Shown in pieces: positions 57,718 through 64,000 of a stretch of DNA of 64,000 nt. Origin of the DNA: AC-32 sp963813435 (GTDB lineage: Bacteria > Actinomycetota > Thermoleophilia > Gaiellales > Gaiellaceae); NCBI GenBank assembly GCA_963813435.1, contig CAWEYY010000003.1, positions 1,426,001-1,490,000 of the forward strand, in the 5' to 3' direction. Numbering within the stretch: the stretch's first letter is position 1; the number at the start of each line of letters is the position of its first letter. The notes beneath the pieces are model-generated. The model made no database searches. It was not told the DNA's origin and worked only from the letters and a program-made list of their open reading frames with translations. Made by a program: the position numbers and the translations under genes.

Positions 57718-58799
57718 CGGGACGACGATCGTACGGCGATCGCGCGCTCGAGCAGGGCCAGCCAGCGCTTCCCGAGGACGTCCTCGCTCGCGTGCTCGAC
57801 GTAGGCTCGGCGGCCGCCTTCGCTCAGCATGCGTGCCAGGTCGGGGTCTGCCGCGATCCGCCTCATGGCCGCAGCGAGGGCGGTTGGGTCTCCGGGCGGG
57901 ACGAGCAGCGCGCTCTCCTCGTGGACGAGCAGCTCGCGGGCACCAGGCGTGTCGGCCGTGATCAGCGGGGTGCCGCAGGCGAGTGCCTGGAACGCCTTGT
58001 TCGGGATCACGCGCCGTGCCTTGTCCGAGGTGCCGAAGATCCCGAGCGCGCATCCGGCGCGATGCAGCTCCCGCGGGAGCTGCTGGTACTCGACCCACGG
58101 CACCCACTCGACGTTCGGGGGACGCTCTCGGAGGAGCGGCTCGAGCTGGCCGCTCCCGACGAGCCGGACGCGCTGCTCCGGCCCGGCGCGGGCGGCGGCG
58201 AGGATGGTCTCCAGTCCGTGCAGCGGGATCAGCTTGCCGACGAAGAGGAACGTGAACGGCTCCTCGGGAGCCGAGCCTGGCTGGAAGAGGCGGTCCTCGG
58301 CGCCGACGAGGCAGACCTCGATCTTCTCGGAGCGGATTCCCCCGATCGAGGCCAGGTGGGTGGCGTTCGCCTGCGTGTCGGCGACCACGAGGTCGGCGGC
58401 ACGGAGAGCGTGTCGGTCGACGGCTGCGAGCACGCGCGCCGCGGGTGACCCGGCCCGAAAGCGGCCGCGGTCGCCGACGAACGTGTCGGAGAGCGAGACG
58501 AGCGGGTTGAACACGACCGGCCGCTCGCCGGCGGCTCGGCGGGCTGCGTGAAGGTCGAAGTGCCCCGGATAGCCGACGACGAGCACGTCGAAGTCGACGT
58601 GCGGCACGCGCAGCAGCCGGAGCTCGGCGGCCGCAAGCCGCGCCGCAGTGCCAACCCCTGCCTGCCAGCTCTGCCTGCGTCCCTCCCACACCCCCGCGTG
58701 GTGCTCGAAGACCTCAGCGCCTGCCAGTCGGAGAGAAGAGATCACCTGAGCGTTCCGCGGGTAGTCGCGCTCGTAGGTCCCGAAGTAGAGAACCCGCAT
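57714..58799 (-). CDS. Glycosyltransferase family 4 (GT-B) protein
   Basis: A 361-residue cytoplasmic GT-B enzyme. The N-terminal Rossmann half has VLYFGTYERDYPRNAQVISS. The C-terminal nucleotide-sugar half has FTFLFVGKLIPLHGLETILA, VEWVPWVEYQQLP, the donor-binding NKAFQALACGTPLITADTPG and AYVEHASEDVLGKRWLALLE. Donor and acceptor are unknown; it likely acts in an envelope polysaccharide. It is co-directional with the DUF2079 gene. Confidence 0.9.
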   Translation of the reverse strand: MRVLYFGTYERDYPRNAQVISSLRLAGAEVFEHHAGVWEGRRQSWQAGVGTAARLAAAELRLLRVPHVDFDVLVVGYPGHFDLHAARRAAGERPVVFNPLVSLSDTFVGDRGRFRAGSPAARVLAAVDRHALRAADLVVADTQANATHLASIGGIRSEKIEVCLVGAEDRLFQPGSAPEEPFTFLFVGKLIPLHGLETILAAARAGPEQRVRLVGSGQLEPLLRERPPNVEWVPWVEYQQLPRELHRAGCALGIFGTSDKARRVIPNKAFQALACGTPLITADTPGARELLVHEESALLVPPGDPTALAAAMRRIAADPDLARMLSEGGRRAYVEHASEDVLGKRWLALLERAIAVRSSSR

Positions 58800-58919
58800 C
58801 AGCCGTCCCTCCGCCGCCGGTCCCCTAGTTCAGGCGCGCCCGGCCTCCTCCCCGCTGCGAGCGTACTCAGGAAAGGCGCACGCGTGTGTGACGCGGCTGT
58901 GACCAACGTGTGTCGAACG

Positions 58920-59858
58920 CTAGGAGAGGATCTCGTCGACGTGGAGCTCCGTGCGCTCCCGGACGGCCGTGAGCTCCTCGTGCTGGCTGGTGATCAGCTC
59001 GCTGATCAGCCCCAGCGAGAAGAACTGGAGGCCGACGACCACGAGCAGGACGCCGAGGATCAGGAGCGGCCGCTGCCCGATCGCGTGCCCGTCCAGCTTG
59101 AGCACGGTCAGGTAGGCAAGGACGAGAAAGCCGAAGAACCCGAGCACGAGGCCGAGCCCGCCGAACAGATGGAGTGGCCGATGGCGGTAACGACCGATGA
59201 ACGAGACGGTCAGCAGGTCGAGGAACCCGCGCACGTAGCGCTCCACGCCATAGCGGGACCGGCCGTGCTCGCGCGGCCGGTGGTTGACCGGCAGCTCGGC
59301 GATCCGGTAGCCGCGGTAGTGCGCCAGGACCGGGATGAATCGGTGCAACTCGCCGTAGAGGCGCAGGCCGTTGAGCACGTCCGCGCGGTAGGCCTTCAGC
59401 CCGCAGTTCAGGTCGTGGAGCCTGAGGCCCGAGACACGACCCGTCACCCAGTTGAAGATCTTCGATGGCACCCGCCGGCTGAGAGGGTCGCGCCGGTGCG
59501 TCTTCCAGCCCGAGACGAGGTCGAAGCCCTCATCGAGTTTGGCAAGGAGCCGCGGGATCTCCGCGGGGTCGTCCTGAAGGTCGGCGTCGATGGTGACGAC
59601 GATGTCGCCCTGCGCCTGGGCGAACCCGGCTGCGAGTGCCGCGGCCTTGCCGAAGTTGCGCCGCAGACGCACGACGCGGACGTTGTCGTGCGCGTTGTGC
59701 AGGCGCGTGAGCGCGGCGAACGAGCCGTCGCTCGACCCGTCGTCGACGAAGACCGTCTCCCACGGCTGGTCGAGCGGCTCGAGGGCCGCCTGCAGCTCTT
59801 CGTAGAGGAGCGCGACCGTTCGCTCCTCGTCGTGGACCGGGACGACGACCGAGATCAC
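58920..59858 (-). CDS. Polyprenyl-phosphate glycosyltransferase, family 2
   Basis: A 312-residue DPM1/GtrB-like enzyme. The GT-A domain (about 1-225) has SVVVPVHDEERTVALLYEEL, VFVDDGSSDGS, VTIDADLQDDPAEIP (DxD-like metal site) and the acceptor-side HDLNCGLKAYRADVL. The C-terminus has two transmembrane helices (about 235-255 and 270-295). It would charge undecaprenyl or decaprenyl phosphate with a sugar for the GT-C enzymes nearby. A 120-base gap separates it from the GT4 gene. Confidence 0.93.
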   Translation of the reverse strand: MISVVVPVHDEERTVALLYEELQAALEPLDQPWETVFVDDGSSDGSFAALTRLHNAHDNVRVVRLRRNFGKAAALAAGFAQAQGDIVVTIDADLQDDPAEIPRLLAKLDEGFDLVSGWKTHRRDPLSRRVPSKIFNWVTGRVSGLRLHDLNCGLKAYRADVLNGLRLYGELHRFIPVLAHYRGYRIAELPVNHRPREHGRSRYGVERYVRGFLDLLTVSFIGRYRHRPLHLFGGLGLVLGFFGFLVLAYLTVLKLDGHAIGQRPLLILGVLLVVVGLQFFSLGLISELITSQHEELTAVRERTELHVDEILS

Positions 59859-59901
59859 GGCGCCCGGAGCCTATCCTGCGCGCGTAGCGTATGCGGCGCT
59901 C

Positions 59902-61098
59902 GTGGCCGACTTGCTGACGATCGAGGAGGCTCAGCGCCTGATCCTGGAGCGGGTGCGCCCGCTTCGCGCCGAGGTCGTGCCGCTCGACGATGCGGACGGT
60001 CGCATCCTGGCCGAGGCGGCGCGGGCTGCCGTCGACCTGCCCCCGTTCGCGAGCTCGGCGATGGACGGCTTCGCCTTGCGCTCGCAGGACACCCCGGGCG
60101 AGCTTCCGGTCGTCGGGCGCATCGCTGCGGGTGTTCCCGCCGGTCGAGCCCTGGCTGCTGGCGAAGCGATGGGGATCGCCACGGGAGGCGTGGTACCCGA
60201 CGGAGCCGATGCCGTCGTCCCCATCGAGTATGTTGTCGAACATGACAACGATGTTGGGATTCGCGACCGCGTGGATTCCGGCGCCAACGTTCGTCCTCGC
60301 GGCGGCGATGTGCGAGCCGGGGACACGGTCGTCGAGGCCGGCCACCTCCTTGGCCCCGCTCAGCTCGGCGCTCTTGCCGCCGCCGGTGTCGCCGGGGTCA
60401 GGTGCGCGGCCCGCCCGCGCGCCTCCGTCCTGACCACGGGAACCGAGCTTCGGCCTCCGGGCGAGCCGCTCGGGCCGGGTGAGGTCTACGAGGCAAACGG
60501 CCTGATCCTCGCCGCGCAGCTGAGGTCGGCAGGCGCAGAGGTGGAGCGGCTGGCGGCCGTCGTGGACGAGGAGGCGGCGCACCGCGAGGTGCTCGCGCGC
60601 GGTCTGGAGTCCGATGTGCTCGTGACCTCGGGCGGGGTCTCCGTTGGCCCGCACGATCTCGTGCGGCGTGTCGAGGCGGAGCTCGGAGTCGAAGAGGTCT
60701 TCTGGCGCGTGGCCGTCAAGCCCGGCAAGCCGATCTCGTTCGGCGTTCGCGAATCGACGCTGGTCTTCGGGCTGCCCGGGAACCCGGTCTCGGCGCTGGT
60801 CGGGTTCGAGCTGTTCGTCCGCCCTGCCGTACTGGCGCTCCAGGGCCACGCCGATCCCCTTCCCCGCTTCGAGCCGGGGCGGCTCGCGGTTGCAGTGAGG
60901 CGGAACGGGGCGCGCGACGAGCTCGTCCGCGCACGTACTTCGGTCGCCGGCGACGGGGCGATCGCGCTCGAGCCGCTGGCCGGACAGGAGTCGCACATGA
61001 TCGCGCGCGCCGCGGGAGCCGACGTGCTCGTGTTCGTCCCGCGCGGCGAGGGTGAGATTGCGGCCGGGGAGCCTGCGCGCTACCTCAGGCTCGGCTGA
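59902..61098 (+). CDS. moeA: Molybdopterin molybdenumtransferase
   Basis: A 398-residue enzyme that inserts molybdate into adenylylated molybdopterin. Family blocks are DLPPFASSAMDGFAL, ATGGVVPDGADAVVPIEYV, VLTTGTELRPPGEPLGPGEV and the active region TSGGVSVGPHDLV with FGLPGNPVSALVGFELFVRP. GTG 59902 is the start. No other Mo-cofactor gene is in the window. It converges on the sortase gene. Confidence 0.95.
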   Translation: MADLLTIEEAQRLILERVRPLRAEVVPLDDADGRILAEAARAAVDLPPFASSAMDGFALRSQDTPGELPVVGRIAAGVPAGRALAAGEAMGIATGGVVPDGADAVVPIEYVVEHDNDVGIRDRVDSGANVRPRGGDVRAGDTVVEAGHLLGPAQLGALAAAGVAGVRCAARPRASVLTTGTELRPPGEPLGPGEVYEANGLILAAQLRSAGAEVERLAAVVDEEAAHREVLARGLESDVLVTSGGVSVGPHDLVRRVEAELGVEEVFWRVAVKPGKPISFGVRESTLVFGLPGNPVSALVGFELFVRPAVLALQGHADPLPRFEPGRLAVAVRRNGARDELVRARTSVAGDGAIALEPLAGQESHMIARAAGADVLVFVPRGEGEIAAGEPARYLRLG

Positions 61099-61104
61099 GG
61101 ACGC

Positions 61105-61836
61105 TCATCCCTGCGTGGCGGCAAGCGGTGCGGCGGCGAGGCTCGTCGAGGGCGGCGTGAACATGTGCCCGCCGCGAGGCGCGACCTGCGTGAGCCGGCC
61201 GTAGACGATGTAGCGGTGGGACGCGAAGAAGCGCGGGTGGCAGGCCTGCAGCGCGACCACCTCGCGGCCGTGCGAGCGAAGCGCGGCGAGGTCGTCGGCC
61301 GGAACGACGACGTGCCGGAAGACCCGGTACCGGAACGTCCCGTACGGGACCTCGAGAATGATCAGGTCGCCCGGTCGCATCGAGTCGATGTGGGCGAACG
61401 GCGCGAGGTAGGTCGTCCGGTGTCCGGCGATGTAGATCAACTGGCCCTCGCCGGGCATGTAGGTCCGCAGATCGCGCCCAGGCCCCTTCTCGAGCGAGGC
61501 TGCGTCGGTCCCGTTGACGACGATCATGTTCAGGCTGAGGCGCGGCACGCGGATCCGCCCGATCGCCTGGCCACGGCGAGAGGACAGCCGGTAGCGGCGC
61601 GCCTCCTGGCCGAGCACCTTGGTGGCGAGTGCCGGCGAGATCGTCGTGCGCGGGGTCGCCGAGAGCTTGTAGGCGACGAAGCGGTGGTCGTAGCTGCTGG
61701 CCAGCTGATGCTGCTTCCAGTGCGTGTACGCGGCGGTGAACGGGTCCTGCCAGCGCCAGACCACGACCACCCAGACGAGCATCAGCGCGCCGGCGACGAC
61801 GAGGGTCGTCCCGGCGATCCTCACGATCCGTCTCAC
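61105..61836 (-). CDS. Class D/E-like sortase
   Basis: A 243-residue membrane-anchored transpeptidase with one N-terminal helix (7-27). The sortase barrel carries the catalytic His in YIAGHRTTYLAPF (about 139), the catalytic Cys in VVALQACHPRFFASHRYIVY (about 198) and the conserved Arg in SHRYIV. The usual TLxTC sequence before the Cys is LQAC here. No LPxTG-type substrate was noticed in the window. The stop region converges with moeA; the start lies 2 bases from the M28 stop, so the two are in one operon. Confidence 0.9.
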   Translation of the reverse strand: MRRIVRIAGTTLVVAGALMLVWVVVVWRWQDPFTAAYTHWKQHQLASSYDHRFVAYKLSATPRTTISPALATKVLGQEARRYRLSSRRGQAIGRIRVPRLSLNMIVVNGTDAASLEKGPGRDLRTYMPGEGQLIYIAGHRTTYLAPFAHIDSMRPGDLIILEVPYGTFRYRVFRHVVVPADDLAALRSHGREVVALQACHPRFFASHRYIVYGRLTQVAPRGGHMFTPPSTSLAAAPLAATQG

Positions 61837-61838
61837 AT

Positions 61839-63725
61839 TCAGCCTTCCGCTGCTTTCTCTTCTGCTCCCGCCGCCCGTGTCCTCGATCTAACTGTAAGCG
61901 CGGCCCGCCTGACTGTCTCCCTGATCGGCCCGCGCGGCGGTCGCTCCGCGCGACTTGGATACGGCCCGTAACGACCCACCGAGAGCGCGGCCACCTGGCC
62001 GGCCACGGCGAGCCAGCCCACGGCGATGGCGACAGCCGGGAGCTTCACGTAGCCGGTGGCGGTCAGCTCGGCGAGATACCACGGCGTGTCGAGCCCGAGC
62101 CCGTAGCGCGACGCCAGCGAGCCCAGCAAGAGCGTCGGCCCCAGGAACCCCGCCGCCAGGAGGGCGGCCCGGATCCACAACGGCCTGGCGCGTACCTGCG
62201 GAAGCCAGAGCCAGGCATGCGCGGACGGAAGCAGGAAGATCAGCGCGAAGGGGTTGGTCGCGACGACGAGCAGCGAGACGACGGCGAGCGCAAGCAGGGC
62301 GGCTGTCGCTCCGGCGAGCTCCTCGGTCGACGAGACCGCGCGGCTCGGCACGAGGCGCGCACGTGCGACGAACCAGCCGAGGCCGACGAGGATGGCCATG
62401 CAGACGAGCGCGACGACCGGCCAGTCGGTCCCGGGCGAGCTGGTCAGCGGAAGCGCCAGGGCGGGCGCGGCCGGCCAGAAGCCGAGCAGCGCGAAGAGCA
62501 GGAAGACGGCGGCGGTCCAGAGCCAGAAGCCGGCTCGGCTGCGATAGCTGCGCAACGCAGGGCCCAGCGGGATGTGGCGCCGCCGGCAGCGCGCAAAGAG
62601 ATCCACGGCTGCGACCAGGAACGGAACGAGCGCCGCGATCAGGACGAGCTCGATCGCCCAGCCCTGCAGGATCCGCGGGCCGAAGTAGAGGTAGGTTGCT
62701 GTTCCCGGAGCTAGCTCGATGCCCGAGTCGAGCCAGCGGACCAGCTGCTGCGCCGAGCGCCCGAGCGACGCCATGCGCGCACCGTCGAGGCGGTCCGCCC
62801 GGTCGAGGAAGGCGGACGGCGGGCGCTCGCCGCCGCTGGTGAGGGTGATCGCCGGAAGCCCCTCGGCCAGCAGCGGCCCTTGCTCGTAGAGGGTGAACGG
62901 GAATCCGAGGTCGACGAGCTGCGCGAGCGGACTGGGCCGGTGGGGCCGTTGCCCGGCCTGGGCGAGCACGAGCTGCGAGGTGGTCGCGACGATCCCCGGG
63001 GCCGCCAGGCGGGGCTCGGAACCGGCCAGAACGAGCCGGGGAGGCCCGCGGCTGCCCAGCGTGTCGAGATTGACCACGGCGAGCACGCGGCCGCGATGCG
63101 TCTGCGCAAAGTGGCGCGCGCCGAGCCCGCCGAAGGCGCCCCCGTCGGTTGCGACGAACACGAGCGTGTGCATCGGGCTCAGCGCGCGCGCGCCGGCCGC
63201 CGTCGCGGGAGTGCCGTACGATCGCGCCAGCTGGATCAGCGTCGCAATCCCCGATGCGTTGTCGTTGGCGCCTGCGCCTCCGCCGCCGTCGTCGCGATGA
63301 GCCATGACGACGATCTCCGTCGGGAGCTTCCCCGGGACGGTCACGACCTGATTCACGAGTGTTTTGCGCGCGCCGCCCGGCAGAGTGGCGCGAAAACGGT
63401 CCGGGACGGCTTTCAGGCCGTACGGCGCGACCTGCTCGGCGAACCAACGCGCCGCGTTCGCGGCATTCGCCGTTCCAGGCGCCCGGTCGGGGTACGTCTC
63501 GGAGAGCTCGCTCGCGAGCGCGACCGCCCCTGCGCGGTCGAACGAGGCGGGCAGGAGGGGCTGCGGGGTCGGCAGCGGCTCCGCTTTTCGCACGCTGAAC
63601 GCGGCGATCAAGAGCGGAATGCCGACGATCAGCCAGGTCCCGCGGTAGAGACGACCGTTGACAGGGCGCTCGAGCGAGCCCGGCCTCGCCCGGCGCTGCG
63701 GAGGACGAGGCGGGAGCGCGGCCAT
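61839..63725 (-). CDS. M28-family peptidase with C-terminal multipass membrane region
   Basis: A 628-residue protein. One N-terminal helix (about 27-45) precedes an extracytoplasmic M28 zinc-peptidase domain (about 70-320). Metal sites are in VVMAHRDDGGGGAGANDNAS (His/Asp and Asp), then FVATDGGAFGGLGARHF and VVNLDTLGS. At least six transmembrane helices follow. The usual catalytic Glu of the E(E) motif appears as DGGAFGG, so activity is uncertain. ATG 63725 was chosen for the downstream position of the helix. Confidence 0.85.
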   Translation of the reverse strand: MAALPPRPPQRRARPGSLERPVNGRLYRGTWLIVGIPLLIAAFSVRKAEPLPTPQPLLPASFDRAGAVALASELSETYPDRAPGTANAANAARWFAEQVAPYGLKAVPDRFRATLPGGARKTLVNQVVTVPGKLPTEIVVMAHRDDGGGGAGANDNASGIATLIQLARSYGTPATAAGARALSPMHTLVFVATDGGAFGGLGARHFAQTHRGRVLAVVNLDTLGSRGPPRLVLAGSEPRLAAPGIVATTSQLVLAQAGQRPHRPSPLAQLVDLGFPFTLYEQGPLLAEGLPAITLTSGGERPPSAFLDRADRLDGARMASLGRSAQQLVRWLDSGIELAPGTATYLYFGPRILQGWAIELVLIAALVPFLVAAVDLFARCRRRHIPLGPALRSYRSRAGFWLWTAAVFLLFALLGFWPAAPALALPLTSSPGTDWPVVALVCMAILVGLGWFVARARLVPSRAVSSTEELAGATAALLALAVVSLLVVATNPFALIFLLPSAHAWLWLPQVRARPLWIRAALLAAGFLGPTLLLGSLASRYGLGLDTPWYLAELTATGYVKLPAVAIAVGWLAVAGQVAALSVGRYGPYPSRAERPPRGPIRETVRRAALTVRSRTRAAGAEEKAAEG

Positions 63726-63775
63726 TGCGTGGCTATAGTAGGCCGCAGATCGTCCAGCGCCGGCAGGCACTGCCG

Positions 63776-64000
63776 ATGCCAGATTCCTCCACGATTTTGC
63801 TTGTTGATGACGAGGATGCAGTTCAAAAGCTCCTCGCTTACCCGCTCGAACGAGACGGGTTCCGAGTCGTGCAAGCGCGCGACGGGCAGGAGGCGCTCGA
63901 TCACTTCGCGCGCGAGACGGTCGATCTCGTCGTTCTCGACGTGATGCTGCCGAAGCTCGACGGGCTCGAGGTCTGCAGGCGCCTGCGCGCCTCGAGCAGC
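63776..64000 (+). CDS. Response regulator receiver protein, cut by the window edge
   Basis: The first 75 residues of a CheY-like receiver domain. TILLVDDEDAVQKLLAYPLE gives the acidic pocket Asp-Asp-Glu. The phosphoacceptor Asp is in DLVVLDVMLPKLDGLEVCRR, and DGQEALDHF precedes it. The rest, including any DNA-binding output domain, is outside the window. ATG 63776 is the start, divergent from the M28 gene with about 50 bases between. Confidence 0.92.
   Translation, partial: MPDSSTILLVDDEDAVQKLLAYPLERDGFRVVQARDGQEALDHFARETVDLVVLDVMLPKLDGLEVCRRLRASSS

Overview
The window is one contiguous stretch of very GC-rich bacterial chromosome, densely packed with short intergenic gaps and many 4-base ATGA/GTGA overlaps. 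Its centre is the replication-origin neighbourhood: gyrA, gyrB, a DciA/DUF721 gene, recF, dnaN and dnaA run leftward, and rpmH, rnpA, yidD, yidC, jag/khpB, rsmG, parA and parB run rightward. High GC, FAS-II genes with separate AccA and AccD subunits, a sortase, L,D-transpeptidase and class A PBP, and the absence of rRNA or mobile elements suggest a high-GC Gram-positive of the deep actinobacterial type (Thermoleophilia-like). That assignment is inference from gene content, not from a search.

Left part (1-14.4 kb): an unknown multipass membrane protein, a secreted HExxH protein, a DGPF/YCII protein with an ECF42-type sigma factor and an overlapping amidinohydrolase, a GNAT-NDH-2 pair, DNA ligase D with a TPR protein, and an operon of HAD, GNAT, zinc-ribbon ureohydrolase, accD and accA. 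From 14.5 to 18.2 kb lies a large cyclase-ATPase-TPR signalling protein followed by a lipoprotein esterase. From 18.2 to 23.1 kb an ECF sigma gene heads the fatty-acid operon fabZ-fabH-fabD-fabG-fabF, which lacks acpP. From 23.2 to 29 kb come a peptidoglycan amidase, the NfeD-slipin pair, a GalT-like protein, a five-copy tandem repeat and a MerR regulator.

Right part (43.3-64 kb): a frameshifted sugar-dehydrogenase/PKD gene, tRNA-Ile, a bifunctional nuclease, chorismate mutase, and cell-envelope genes (L,D-transpeptidase, CPBP protease, BtuF-like lipoprotein, PIG-V, MscS and PBP1A). Glycosyltransferases, moeA, a sortase, an M28 peptidase membrane protein and a response regulator cut by the window edge complete it.

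Three signals stand out. First, a dispersed two-hairpin intergenic element occurs at six places, and at one of them it is expanded into a perfect 64-bp tandem array. Second, at least three genes (fabG, galT-like, recF) appear to start at CTG. Third, a candidate ECF42 promoter lies directly upstream of the DGPF gene. No prophage, CRISPR array or insertion sequence was seen.
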